NCBI GenBank assembly: GCA_019614645.1
Contig: JABWDB010000065.1
Location: forward strand, 930,001-994,000
DNA: 64,000 nt
DNA from: Stratiolaelaps scimitus
Lineage: Eukaryota > Arthropoda > Arachnida > Mesostigmata > Laelapidae
Reading direction: 5' to 3'
Below the pieces are notes generated by a model. The model searched no databases, was not told the DNA's origin, and saw nothing but the letters and a program-made list of their open reading frames with translations. Every line of letters begins with the position of its first letter. The first letter of the stretch is position 1. The translations under genes were made by a program, and so were the position numbers. Shown here one piece after another: positions 35,596 to 48,039 of the stretch.

Positions 35596-37788
35596 AAAAC
35601 AATATAATTTTTGTATTTTTATATATAAAAAATTAGAAAAAAAATAGACTACCATTTCCGCTAGTTACCTGCACAGTCCTCATTGGCATACGCACATACG
35701 TAATATGACAGCAGGATAGACAATTCACATATTCCGCAGCTGTGGAAAATCAGAGGATCTGATTCTAATTGATAGGCTTACTGGAAGTTGTAGATAAGGT
35801 ATGCTCCAGAGTGGCCCGATTCCTGCGGATAGGGGCACATTCCTTAAGGCAAATAAGGCCCGACGCTTCTAACCCCCGTGGAGACGTATCTCTTAAAAAC
35901 GAGCTCCGGCGAGGAACTCCTATCCCCGATTCTAACCTTAAGACAAGTGACTATACCTGAAGATTGGGAATATTCTTCTGGACGAGCAGTACGGGCTCCG
36001 ATATGAGATATATGTATATATATATAATATTTGGCCATTCAACCCAAGGTATGAGCTCCGCTCCAGTCGAGGAGGTCTACAGGGTGAGACTTTTCTATAT
36101 ACAGTATGTTCTCATATTGTCCATTACTTCCTCATATCATTTACGCTTCGATATATGCTTCGCAGCCTTCACGAGCCATTAATGATCGTGTGTGAGCCAC
36201 CGATGTGGACACACGTGTGCAAGGTATCACGCGACAAATTGGCCAAGGCCCCCACCCCTTGGTAGCCTTACAAATTAAATGACAGTGTTGAGCTATATAC
36301 CCTAAATCATAATAGCCTATCATACTGTCAACGAATTCCTAGCAAATTATACCTTACATCGAGAAAGTGAATAACGTAACACTGTTTTTACTATAACACC
36401 TCTCTGGCGTTTTACGAGGGGTCAAGATCCCCCCCCCCTATGACCTTGAGACGTTTGTCACCTATTATGATTAGGCAAAGTGCACATTCCCTCTCTATTT
36501 TATTCGATAGTGTAGTGTAGTCACGAGGTGCGACCTTGATTTCTTGCAAATGTCAACGTGACCTATACGTCTAGACAAGGCTGGCATACAGTTTCGCCCG
36601 GCATTGATTCAATTCCTCAACACTGGAATTGGAAAACTGAAACGGCGAGGCCGATAATCGTTCGTTCACACCTACTGAATTCGAATCTTCGTTCAATTGC
36701 CGTCAGCGCCTTTCCTGTCTACGACTTCCTCAAACTAAAGGTTGAGAGACGTTGGCCGCGTTTCATTAAAATCGTTGGGTCGTTGCGCCGCCTCGCTTTT
36801 CCGTCCAAGCGTCGACCAGTCGTAGCCGAATTCAATGAGCCCGTTCCTCGTCGACTCCTCCAGAGTAGATCAGCCAGAGACGGTGGTCGTATTCGCTCCA
36901 TACTAGACATTTGAGAACGTCCTTCCGTTCGCTGTTTTCTCACCCCTACAAAATTGAAGGTGCTGTGAAGTTGTCACCTATCGTGGATATAGGCGGGGTA
37001 ATATCTAGCACACACATGCTGCTCGAGGGGCTAAAGCTGACGCATGGCAGCAACGTCCCAAGCTATGCTTCCGTCACAGTGCCCATTAAACAGAGGCGTT
37101 ATGGTACAGAACTGCAGAATCCTCCTGCTCTCGAGGCATTGCCCAATGAATCCGCGGAGAAAAGATGAGTAAGCATCAATTTCCTTCTCATGATGTGCGT
37201 ATCTGCCAGACATAATCTAACGTTATCATGCAGCGTTTGTCTACAAATGAGCGTTGTGATATCATGACAAACTCGTCAACAAACTTATTTACACCTTGAA
37301 CTTGTTAAAATCCTACAGTGCTTACATGCGGCGATACGTTCAAAGGTAGTTCCTATGCAAACAAAGAAGGAAGAAACATTTTCTACGAGCTCATCATACC
37401 AATATAGAGTATTATATATCGGTTTATGGTTGGACGTCCCGCGTCCTCGTCCCGCGCCCACCACGAACGCAGCAGCGGTCCAGACAGACATCATCGAATG
37501 TCTTTCTTCCGACCCTCGGTAGGTGTCACTGATCCAGGAAGTGTGAGCAGCAGGCGTACACCAAACGACAACGGAGGCGAGCCCACGAGAGACGGAAACG
37601 AGCGAATTATGATGACAACGAGTAACAGCAGTCAGGGCAGGACACAGTGTAGTGAAACGACAGGTTGTATGTGCCTAGCTGCCTCACTGCCAGAAGCACT
37701 TTCGCGTTTCATCCTCTTTGGCTGCACGTCCTCGGCACGCGCAGTAACAGTCCCGTCGACTTGGAAGAACCTAGACGTTTCCGGCCTA

Positions 37789-37792
<4 letters not shown>
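35596..37792. other. No recognisable gene
   Basis: A 118-codon plus-strand frame (36558-36914) of mixed, basic composition shows no domain. A TA patch lies at about 36009-36030. C runs at 36431-36440. Confidence 0.4.

Positions 37793-37821
<29 letters not shown>
37793..37821. repeat. (CT)n microsatellite
   Basis: Pure CT tract. Confidence 0.95.
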
Positions 37822-37825
<4 letters not shown>

Positions 37826-37919
37826 ATAACTTCCGTATTAAGTAGCAGCTTAAGCTCTGCTCGCAATACCTGCCCAGTCGAGCAGCAGAATAGCTGGAAG
37901 AAGCCACGAGAATTCAACG

Positions 37920-37921
<2 letters not shown>

Positions 37922-37960
<39 letters not shown>
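37922..37960. repeat. (TA)n microsatellite
   Basis: Pure TA tract. Confidence 0.95.
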
Positions 37961-37961
<1 letters not shown>

Positions 37962-38605
37962 GTAAAACGTTACCCGTTCCACACATTGGGGCGTCGCTCT
38001 TCAGCTAGCGTGCATTTCGCTGCTTCGTCGCGAAATTGTAAAACCTTGACACAATGTGCACCACATTTTACAGGAAATTTCCACCGCTTGCAGCATCGAC
38101 ATGTTGCCGGCTCCCAGCCACTTCTGTTTTGTTTTCAGCAAAGATGACACTGTACGAGCTCTTCCTCGTTCGCTTCTGTGGCGTCCCTACCTTCTGCCCC
38201 TCGAAGCAATGACGCTGTTTCGTGATGTAAACACAGATCATCTTGTGCCTGGGCGGGTGGGCGGGCGCGCCGTATCAGCAGAGTAGCATCAGCCGTGGTG
38301 GTTATTTACTGTTGGTGACGAGATTACGCTGTTCTCGGTTGTTTGCCCAGCCAGCGCCTCGCGTCCGTCCGCTTTCGCCGGTCCCATGTTGTTATGGCTG
38401 ATGTCAAGCTACTTTACCTCTGGGCAAATAAAAACATATGCCCCTCTCATATAGCTCCTCGGGTAGCTAGCACCTGATAGATATTGCCACCGCGTTGATG
38501 AAGCGACGTCAAGCATCAGTCAAGATCGTCAGTGGGGGCAATCAAGGTGGACTACCTTGTCTAACGTAGGTGAGCCCTGATCATATAGTGCTATCATTTT
38601 ATTAT
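37961..38605. other. No recognisable gene
   Basis: Moderately GC-rich sequence with short frames only. Confidence 0.45.
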
Positions 38606-38693
38606 TTGAGCTGACTCCTATGTAGCTGCTCCCCTTAAATGACAGGGATCGGCTCTGGACCTTTACGTGTTATTACTATGAGGACCTGTCAGG
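38606..38693 (-). mobile_element. SINE-2 copy 4
   Basis: The minus strand reads CTGACAGGTCCTCATAGTAA, then AAAGGTCCAGAGCCGATCCC, TGTCA, AGGGGAGCAGCT and GAGTCAGCTCAAATAAT. Base pairing between TGACAGG and CCTGTCA at the ends of the main stem is retained although the neighbouring sequence has changed. Confidence 0.75.
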
Positions 38694-39189
38694 TAGGGGG
38701 GCTTTATCTGTTACACGGAAAACCGCCCACCCGGACAATGTGTCAGCACTGGCATCGTGTCACCGCTTAAGTCGTTTCTAAGGTAAATGCATTATTCAAG
38801 CACTTGTTTCTCATCGGATGCCGGGATTTTCTTGTTATTTAGGAATATCGATATTCGTCTTTGAATCGACTAATGAAAGTGTCTGGTTGCTCCTCACGTT
38901 TACGATGTTATCTGTATAGACTAGACTAGAATTGACCTCATGTATATTCACCAGGCTGATAATACAACACAACACAATGAGTGGTTCACTGACGGAACTG
39001 CAACTGTTACCTCGTTTAGGCCCCGTAGAAAGTAGTAAGTAAAAATAAATGTTATGCGACAATAGCACCTATGTTTGATTGGAATTATTCCACAGCATTA
39101 TCTACATATTCTTACTAATATGTACATTTTAACATATTTGATTAATGACAACTTAGTAATATATGTTTATGAACTTCCCATGAAAACGT
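38694..39189. other. No recognisable gene
   Basis: AT-rich spacer with short frames only. Confidence 0.5.
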
Positions 39190-40000
39190 AATCACAGAAG
39201 TGAGTGAGCGAATTTCTTGAGGAACGACTTCGACCAAACATAGCTCTCAGAGCATCGTTCTGAATAATTTGAGTCCTACGAGATATACCTCCCCCCCAGA
39301 GTGGAAGTGCATCACATAGTACCGGTACCTAATAGCAGCGGTACCCATTAGTCTGAGACGTCTTAGACCTGCAATAGAGCATATTGCAGCTCTAAGACGT
39401 CTCTGAAGTAGTGGCATTTAGGGGCTACAGATTTCAGGCGACTCGCTGCCATTTGAAAGTCTCATGCAGATATAGTCCCAAGCGTTTGGCAGTCTGAGAT
39501 AAGTTAAGTCGTGTCCCATCAGGGGTAACGGGCTGTACATCGATGATCCTCCGCGGTGTACGAAATAGCACTCGACACGTGTTTCTGGTGTTGACAACCA
39601 AACCGAAAGTTTTGAAGGTCTCGATGGACTTTCCCATACACGCGAGAACAATACGCATCTCTTCATTAAACCTGGCTAGATCTACGAAGAAATAACTATG
39701 AGGTATCGTCTGCGTACGCGATTCTTTTACAGCCGCCAGCCGCCGAGATCTTAAGTAGAACGAAATTCATAAAGACATAATGACCTGAATAAGTGGCTCA
39801 AGTACAGATCCTTGAGGTGTGCCAACGCTCACCCCATTTCCATGTGGACCTAAGACAAACGACTTTCACAGCTTGCCTCCTCTTAGATAGGTAAGACTTA
39901 AACTTGAGCCGGCGTATCCCTCCAATAACGCATAGCACCATCTTGAAAGTTCTTCTGTGGCGGTATTTCAAAAATTGACTAATTAACAAAGATTTTCAGC
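39190..40000 (-). pseudogene. LINE-B: reverse-transcriptase fragment of a non-LTR retrotransposon
   Basis: Reverse transcriptase copies element RNA into the genome at a nicked target. Reading the minus strand from 40000 down, successive pieces in shifting frames give the family motifs in the right order. VGTPQGSVLEPLI (about 39790-39830) is motif B. AYADDTS (about 39700-39722) is the catalytic YADD. FGLVVNTRNTCRVLFRTPRR (about 39550-39610) and LSQTAKRLGLYLHETFKW (about 39440-39495) are the palm end and motif E. RTQIIQNDALRAMFG (about 39255-39300) is the usual region after the thumb. Several stops and frameshifts show that it is dead. Upstream fingers and endonuclease are absent. The clade is uncertain: Jockey-, I- or CR1-like. 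Confidence 0.85.
39355..39403. repeat. 21-bp inverted repeat inside LINE-B
   Basis: GAGACGTCTTAGACCTGCAAT (39355-39375) pairs with 39383-39403 with one mismatch around a 7-base loop. It lies in the region after the thumb motif of the decayed reverse transcriptase. Confidence 0.85.
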
Positions 40001-40189
40001 AGGGATCTCGTGTGTGCTTCTCTCGTCAGACCGACAGGCTATTTCTCTATCCTGCTATCAACCCGCACATCATTCATAATCATAATAATAGCAATAATTA
40101 AAATAATCGACAGGTTACATAACAGAAACTGGAGCATCTGAAGGAGCAATTCACCCCGAGTCCCTACCGTACTCCGGCCGATTCCAGTT
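40001..40189. other. No recognisable gene
   Basis: Spacer between LINE-B and the foldback region. Confidence 0.5.
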
Positions 40190-40350
40190 TGTCGTCGAAT
40201 GAAACTTCTATCAATATTTCGCTAAATGAAACTTTCATTAATATTCAGCTAAGTGAAACTTTTACCGATATTATTCCCTCAATTTAAAGTGCTGTCAGTA
40301 TTTCGCCATGTTGAACTTCCATTAGTATTTCGTCAAGTAGAACTCAGTTC
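40190..40350. repeat. Degenerate tandem repeat of about 27 bp
   Basis: Units of the type CTAAATGAAACTTTCATTAA followed by TATTTCG recur about five times with substitutions and one insertion. Each ends near TATTTCG. The array leads directly into the foldback structure. Confidence 0.75.
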
Positions 40351-40548
40351 GTCGACGAACAACATTTGGATGGGTTCAGACCCCGGCCAAATGTTGTTCG
40401 TGAATTGTCCGAACGCCGTCCGTCGTGGTGAACTTTCATCTGACGACGAACTGAGTTCTAAATATTTATATTTAGAGCTCAGTTCGTCGTGAGATCAAAG
40501 TTCGGCAGCTGGACAATTCACGAACAACATTTGGCCGCGGTCTGAACC
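40343..40548. repeat. Foldback structure: nested long inverted repeats
   Basis: Outer arms of 38 bp (40373-40410 and 40511-40548) pair with one mismatch. Inner arms of 35 bp (40430-40464 and 40469-40503) pair with three mismatches around a 4-base loop. The two arm pairs are separated by 19 bp on the left and 7 bp on the right. Words from the arms (CTCAGTTCGTCG, CGAACAACATTTGG) also occur at 40343-40370, so the structure was assembled from repeated modules. No open frame inside. Confidence 0.9.
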
Positions 40549-42060
40549 GATACCCGAGTAACGCCGTCGAATGGTTTCTCCTCGGCTATTAATGGACATG
40601 ATTAGATGCAGCCAGCTAGATCTAACACGCGTAGAGCACATTAATTATTATAGTTAGCACAACGTGATAGCACTGAGGCTATCTGCCACTCCACGTGGAG
40701 TCCAGGTACGTGGGTGTATTGAAAATCTCTCTCTCTCTCTCTCTCTCAATACCATTCTCGCCATCCCTCTTCTCCGTGTGAAGCGGAAGCGACATAATGC
40801 ATCGACATACGGGTGAATAGCTGATAGGCCATAATGCATTGCACAGCGTGAATATCGTCATCACCATCATAACTGATCATAACTGTTTCGAGCCAATCGA
40901 GCGCGGCCACCCACAACGAAGAGCCATAGCGGCGATAGCGATTTTTTTCGAGGCGACTCCAGCGCCTCGAGTGATTGACTGCCTGACTGGACTGTTTGCC
41001 CTAAGTGCGCGTGTGCGGCAGCAATGATATCGACGAAGGTACGACTGGATGCTGTGCGACTGAGCCGCAGAGCCGTCCGTAGAGTGGTCCACAGTGAGCT
41101 CTGCTAGCGAGTGTACAGAGAACCGCGCGGGACCGCTCAGGCTGTCCACCCAGACCTAGCCTCTAGGGTCCATCCGCGCGGACGCGGAATCGCCGCTGTT
41201 GTTGTCTCGAGGTCTCCCTTGATCCGACCCGACCCATTCTATCTTCGCCATTGCAAGCTAGCCTTCTCTCTCGCTCTCATTCCCTTCCTCCAACTGTGCT
41301 CTGCTTGTTACGATCCTTCTGTGTAATGAGCACTTCAATTAGCCGTCGTCGGTACCCGAGAAGAGCACACTATGGGCTGGTCGGTGGTAGCGCAAAAGGG
41401 GATGCTGGGGCCAGCTGAAGGCGAGCGAACCGCGACGCGTAGCAACGTGTGTTACGGTATTGTATTATGCACGTCGGATTAATTTCTAGGAGAAAAGGGC
41501 GGACGAATGGGGCCGCCAGCCAGAGCCAAGGGCCAGCCAGACGGTCGCTGGCAACTAGCACAAGCGTCCGCGTCGCGGCCATGGCCACCGCCATCGCTGC
41601 TGTTGTTGCGGTTGTTGTCGTTGTCGTTGCTGCTGCTGCTGCTGTTGGTTGTTGTCGTCGTCGTTGTGCACCAAGTAAAGTGGATGCCCGCTGGCCAAAG
41701 TGTTCTGGGAAGTGGCCGGACCGGCGGCTGCTGCTGCTGCCGGTTCGACATCGCTTGCTCAGTTGCATCTAGTATGCCGCCGTGGAGCCACACGCACACC
41801 CAGCATGGGCAACTAACCGAGAACAAGAGAGCGACGCCGAGCTGCTCCCACAACGACGGCGTCAGCTGCGCCAGCAAGTGGGCGGCAGGACGAGTCGAAG
41901 GTGGAGAAGCAGCACGATGAAGAGGAGCAGGACATTGCCCGCGGCGGATTTGCCTCGGCGGCGTTATGACCTCTGACTTGCATTTGCATCAGTTCGGCGT
42001 TCTGCATTGCACCAGTTGCACCCTGTGCATCGTGTGTCCTCTCTCGCCAAACCCTTACCG
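40549..42060. other. GC-rich island with trinucleotide repeats
   Basis: A CT run lies at 40726-40747. At about 41590-41670 (CTG/GTT)n-type repeats yield poly-Leu, poly-Val or, on the minus strand, poly-Thr/Ser/Asn frames of 100-137 codons in four frames. Overlapping openness in several frames argues against a unique gene. A promoter or first exon remains possible. Confidence 0.3.
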
Positions 42061-45000
42061 AAGCGCGATGCTCGCCTCCCTAGCTCGGAACTAAGGGAGC
42101 TGTTCACAAGGGGACGCTGAACAGGGGCCAAAACCCGCTCTCCATCCTCGCATTTGTATCGCTCCCTGCTTCCGTCGGTCCGCTATCACCCATCTACGAT
42201 TCATTGTTTCTATCTTCGGTCCAAACAGCAGAAGCGAACAGCAGTTGTCATATCGTCGAAGCACCGCCGTGCGGATGCGCTCTAGTATCCCTCTGCTCCA
42301 TGACTCTCGGACGCTTCGCCCTAGCCCGCCAGTGATGAAGTTAGATTGGCAGCATGTTCCTTTCAATGACCCTTCATTGAGGACAAACCACACAACAAGT
42401 TGTCGTTTGCTAGTATTAGTAAGTTTTATTAGTTTCGCTAGGTCAGCTTATCTCTCGTTTATGCATGGGCCGGTTCACTCGGTAAAACTTGCGCTGGCTG
42501 TTCTGGCGGTCATTGTTATGTTGGCGATGTTGTAATATTCGACCACATAGATATGTTAGCATGCAGGGGGTGGTCGTACTCCGTACGCTAACAGCCAACG
42601 AGCGACCAGATAGACTCACTCAAATGGTTTCAAAATAGAACTACTAGCTTGGATTGAAGTTCGTTCTTTATTTGTTTGGAACTTGTTTTGTGAGACGAAT
42701 AGCTGCTGTTCCCGCAAATCCAATCACACCCACACGCACATATATATATATATATATATACAAAGATACATTGACGTATATATATATAAATATATATACA
42801 GGGATACATTGACTTCCCGCAGTCTTCTCCTCGACTCGATTGTGGCTTCACGCTCGAGTGGAACCGCAATTTTCACTGGTATTACGGGTCTTATCCTATA
42901 ACTCCTCAGTGGTGACAATATTAGTATGCTGTCATATGAGCCCTCTGAGAGCTCCTCTCATATAGGAAACACAACTCCGAGAAGCTCTATTTTAAATGGC
43001 GCCTGCGCCTCAACCAATAATCTTTTGTCATGTCTAGGCGCCATCCGTTATTTATCGATTTATATTAACTCATACAGTATTGTAATTTGTGTATCACAGC
43101 GACGCATTCACAATAGCCCTAGAAATGTAATAGTTGAAAGGGATGCTCTCTAATACGTCGTTTCCAAGGTTTGGTCTGTCCGTTTGCTCATATCACATCG
43201 CCCTTAACGTATCGTGCTTAATGTGACGTTATCAGGTATGGCACCACAGCCTACCTCCGCCTCAACAAGCATACGTGATGAAAGGCACGATGATATTACA
43301 TATAGCAGGAAAATGGCAAGGCCCGACAGCTGCTCAGTAGCGAACGATCACACGCTAGTCAGGTTGGCCTGTTTGGTCTGTGCCGACACCATTTCCGGCC
43401 TCTGGCTAGATCCGCGAATACGCGTCTGTCGATGTAACAGGATAGTTGAGCTCGGCAAGCGTAAACGAACTTGTCACTTGCTGGCACATGGGTGGCAGGG
43501 CCCACCATTGCTACCACCCTCAATGATTGCTGTGCAAGCTGAAGGTTTCCATTAGGTAGTCGGTGATAGCCGAGAGACAGGTGTAGGTGCCGAATTGCCA
43601 TGTAGTGAGAACCTTAAATAATAAACGTGTTCCAGTTATATCTCCTCTGCCCACTTTAACCATGCTTGGCATAACCATACTAGTTTCTAACTGACCTTGC
43701 CATACCTTTACATAAATATGAAATTTGCTTGGCTGGCGGAGATAATAGCTAACGTAATGGACACTCTGTAGTTTGTAAGGAGTAGTTTAGCCGAATTCGC
43801 GAATTTAGCTCGTACTGTGTGCCTAGAGTGATCACTAATGTGCATTTCCAACACATGTGTCCATTTAGGCCCTTCTAACGATCTCTGAGGTGTCTACTTT
43901 TCAGAGACAGCCAAGCACAACGGGGAAGCAGTCACAAAATCGAAACGAGCGCGCACACTCTTTTAATTATGTTCATCGTTCCCTCGTCTCGTTTCCACGA
44001 AGCAAATTTCTTTCAAGACTGTCAATACCGGATGCCGTATACAACAAACCATAGGCACATGGTTACGGAAACCTATCATCTAATAGATGAACGCCGCTGT
44101 GTAGAGTTTGACGGCAAACTCACAAAGACGTACTGGCACAACAGATATATATATATATACAGATAGGCTACAAGGATATTACTGGTCGAAACCGAGTCCC
44201 GCAAAACGAGGCGAATCTAGGGAATGAGTAGAAGAGTATAGGATTAAAATGCCTAGGCGCCACAATTATTGTTTTTACAATATCGTGCTTCTCGTCCTCA
44301 TAAATGACCACCCACTCATGTGGACCAGTTCTCTGAGCACAGACATTACTCTGAGCCCTGCGACACCACGCTGTTGGGTTAACATTCATAGTCTTTCGGT
44401 AACGCAGCTGTTTGTAATCACATCCAGCTTCTGCCTTTTTTCGGCTTACTCGTCTAGTCGTATCTGAAGTTGGGTAGACGTTCCGAGTTTCTCCCACTCT
44501 GCCCTGAGCCCCGGGAGTAAAATAGCTTACCGGAAAGGCGCAGCACCATATTGCATATGGCCAACAGAATCACTTTTTTTTGTCCGACCCAGTTCGTTTT
44601 CCTCTATCTCTCTCTCTCTCTCTGTCTCTCTATCGGCAAAGGTCCCGCAGCAAATTGGCATGGTCGTAAGAAGTAATGCATTTTCTGCAAGCTCCGTCTT
44701 GACTTTGCTGGACTTCACATGGACATTTCGCATGTGCGCCATTTGTTTACATCTTGTATTCTGGCTCGGAACTATCTGAACCACTGATCTGCTTATACGG
44801 CAGAAGTGGCTATTTATCGAATCGGTAAGTAGGTTAACAGACCTGACATTCTATCATGCACAAGGGCATGCTCGCCTATTCAGGGTTTCTGAAGCAGACT
44901 CGTGATTGTTGTTGACCGACCGTCGACGGCCTTTACATACAGCATTCGAATATCAACTCCTCATCTTTCCTCGATGAGAGAAGAAATTCGTTCGCTTCTT

Positions 45001-47041
45001 GGCTCTTCGCCATAGACCAGTATATCAAAATCGCCTCTGTCCATTGTATTTCCCACAATAATCAATTATTATTGGTCCAATATCGAGCACAACAACGAAG
45101 CGATCCAGCAATCCAGTTCGCGACACCATTCACCGACATCGTATTCGCACGGTGGCCATAACCCTCCCAGGTTGTTGACACACCCACCCTTGTATGGTGG
45201 CTCTTATTCACACGCGTTTTCTCTCCCTCTCCAGCCCTCATCCTCCCTCAGCATCGTGTTTCTTTATGGGGCGAACTTGCAGCAAAAAAAAAAGGCGATA
45301 CAACTCCCAGGAGGGTAAGAACTTCTCTATCGACTTGAACAGCCCGGCGACCCGCAACAATTGTACAACACACGTTCAGCGTTCGACACATTTTTATGCC
45401 GGCCGCCCACATATAGTAACGGACACAAGTAAATCTGCCGACGCGTCACGGCGGCGCGCCTTCTGCTGTTCGCCGTCTACCGCAGTCGTTCCCATGTCAA
45501 ATCAAAGTCAGTCACTTTTTGAAGATTGACAGCAGCATGACAGCGATGGAAACGACGTCCGGGGGTCGGCCACCGCCGGGGGGCTGGGTTGTGGTAGAGA
45601 ATCGGTAAGGGTGGTGTTGGCAAGGGATGAATGAATGAATGAGGCAAGGACTGAGCCTGTGTGTGCCGAGGACGGTGTCGAAAGAGACATTCCAGCCCCA
45701 GAGAGGATGCGCTTGCCACGCGCCGAGGCGATAGATATGACGGATGACTTCTGAAGGGAAGGCAACCGAACCGAACGAAACGAAAGAACATCGTTATGGG
45801 GGTGCGGCAGAACGGCAGCGTCAGCATCCAGAGCGAGGCGCGCCAATGCGTTCGCGCCGCGACCGGCGCGACTGTGCCATGAGGAGCAGCTGTCACTAAG
45901 TAGATGTAGAAGGAATTCGGAGAGAATTTCCCCGTGTGTTGCTCGCCTCGCGGAGGAGGTTTGAGGATGCTGCTGCTGCTGATGCTGTTGCAGGAATAGC
46001 GGTGGCGGCTGCAGCAGCAGCAACAGCAGCAGGAGAGCGAAGCAAGCAGATAAACGGACGGGGATCGTCGAAACGGGGGAAGGTTGCTGTGGAAAAAGCG
46101 GCCGGAGAGGATGGAACGCATAGTCGAGTAGAAGTGGTAGAAGTTGTAGTCCTAGTAGATGGCGGAGGACAGGGTTGTGAAACAGTCGGTGCGGCTGGGA
46201 GAGAGAGAGAGAGGGACAGGCATGGAATCGGACGGAGGAGAACGGCACGGAACGGAACAAAGGGAAATAAAGGGAGGGAACAAAGAAAAGCGAATGATGT
46301 CTACATCGATGCTACTTCTTCGCGCCTGGTACGTTGCTAGCTTGGTGGGTAGGCAGGTAGAGATGAATGTCTATATACGTCGATAGACAGTGAATAGAGC
46401 TGTATGACAGGACGAAGCAGAGACAGGAGCACTCAAAACGGCGATTGGGAAGAGTCCTAGATGGGAGCTTAGGGAGAATTGAAATAGCATACGACAGAAG
46501 CAAGAGATGCCCTCGACCCGACATATAATATATGATGGTTAGCTAAAGCGCTGGGTAGGCGACGTTTGCTTGACTACTGAAAGATAGGCGCAACAAACAA
46601 CAAAGAGAGCTTAACTGGTCGATCCTCAGTTGAGTGAGTTCTTATGTAATAGGTTATATTCAATGGAAGATTGATAGGGGTCAAATATAGAGGAGAATTT
46701 GCCCTGTAAAGCCAAGATATTTAAACGCTCATGTTTAAAAGCAAGACCGCATGTTCGAGTCCGTCTCCAACCCAAGCTGTGGCCATGGTACTTGGTGTCG
46801 AAAGTACGTTTAGCCTTCGACATCTAATTTTAGTCTCTGTAGTAAAACTGACCTGCTTGTTTATCCCCATGTATTTGAAACCGGCCGTTGACAAGCTCGT
46901 TCTACAAGGAGCCAGCTCCTTCTGAGCCACCCAATGCAAGTAGAAAATGATTATTAATATATATATATAGATATATAGTACAATTGTCGCCCACTTTGAT
47001 AATTGAATAAAGATGTTATGTTAATTAAAAATCTTTTGTGT
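42061..47041. other. No assignable gene; microsatellites and a second GC-rich island
   Basis: TA tracts at about 42739-42760 and 42777-42797. CT tract at 44606-44630. The island 45.19-46.34 kb contains CAG/CTG-type repeats (about 45966-46035) and frames up to 250 codons (45508-46260, minus) dominated by Leu, Pro, Ser and His from repeats. A 113-codon frame at 43214-43555 carries several Cys but no recognised pattern. CCCAGGAGG|GTAAGA at about 45316 resembles a splice donor. Confidence 0.3.
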
Positions 47042-47460
47042 ACTATAAGTATGATTCTTGAGGATATATTACACATTGCCATCCGGCAAGGCTTCATAGG
47101 ACCTCCGCGCGAGGGGTCATATACTATCTCTCCGAATGCTTGGTCATACTCGTGCCAATTTATGTGATTGGCAGATCTCAGTCTCGCCTTACATTCGTCA
47201 AAACAACAGAAGTCTAGAGGGCTACCAGGAGAATGTGCAGACTGACTCACAAATTGATTCCCTTCTCAACCAAACACTCTTCAACAGCAGTAGGTTTGTC
47301 GACATCGAGCGTTGTAGTGCACAAGCTATACACGCTTACACTTATGTGCGGCAAGCCACATATCCACATTATCTGTAATTAGTGGTTGTGTCCCTCTTCG
47401 GTGACAAGTATTTTCTGAGGTAGGAGCGATCCCGTCAAAATCCATGGCTATATGACGTTC
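47042..47460 (+). repeat. Dispersed repeat Q, copy 2 (decayed)
   Basis: Homologous to 17640-18078 in opposite orientation. It starts TAAGTATGATTCTTGAG, keeping the ATG, then acquires frameshifts and stops, so the shared frame is not conserved here. See the 290-codon frame for the alignment blocks. Confidence 0.8.
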
Positions 47461-47537
47461 GGGTTTTTTTTTCTATAAAATCTACTGGGTCAAAATTCGC
47501 GTTTAGGCTAGTCCACAAACTTCTACCAGATGACCCC

Positions 47538-47622
47538 GAGTCCGGTGACGTGGTGTATTCGCGTGCGCTTTGCAATCGGACGAGACCCTTAGGTGGACGG
47601 GTTCGATCCCCTCGCCAATCTG
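47538..47622 (+). mobile_element. SINE-1 copy D (tRNA-like head)
   Basis: This retains the 5' start GAGTCCGGTGACGTGGTG, a GTGCGCTTTGCAATCGG segment, and a canonical Pol III B box GGTTCGATCCC (47600-47610). The 3' body of the family does not follow, so the copy is 3'-truncated or recombined. Copy E has the same 5' start, which defines the element's left end. Confidence 0.75.
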
Positions 47623-47835
47623 AAAATTTACTTAGATATGTGAATTGACACCTACCTTATTTTCAAAAACAACGCAGACATTACTGAATAGTGCTTTCTG
47701 AAATTTCGACGAGTTTTCTTGAAAACTACGTAATACATAAATATTTGTTTTTTTTTTAATTATTAGTAAAAAATGTCGAAAAGTACGTAGATCTGTCCCG
47801 TTGGACCCGATGATTGCATGACCTTCTCAGCCTGC

Positions 47836-47952
47836 ATGGTGGCCCATTAAACCGCTATTCGCCCGCAGGTTTAATAGGCCACCATCCAGGTTGTGGGTCT
47901 GATTCGAAGGGCCGCTCTGAGCGACGAAGTGCTGCAGATCAGACCCACCTGG
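47836..47952. repeat. Two consecutive hairpins
   Basis: Hairpin 1: 17-bp arms 47837-47853 and 47868-47884, one mismatch, 14-base loop. Hairpin 2: CCAGG..TGGGTCTGAT (47886-47903) pairs with ATCAGACCCACCTGG (47938-47952) with a 3-base bulge. They are separated by one base. No open frame overlaps them. Confidence 0.8.
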
Positions 47953-48039
47953 CTCATCGATGTGGGCAATAGCCGTCATCGTGAGGTATGAAGAATCTCG
48001 AAAAACAGCTTGAACAGTCGCCCCAAACTAATAGGTCAA

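Noticed and set aside
41370..41976. Poly-Thr/Asn/Ser or poly-Val/Leu proteins
   Set aside because: Four frames are open at once over CTG/GTT-type repeats. No unique coding frame can be preferred.
45477..46260. Long minus-strand frames (214 and 250 codons)
   Set aside because: They overlap in different frames and are dominated by Leu, Pro, Ser, His and Cys runs produced by CAG/CTG-type repeats. There is no domain or start context, so openness is compositional.
46720..46790. tRNA gene suggested by GTTCGAGTCC
   Set aside because: No acceptor stem or anticodon arm can be formed around it.
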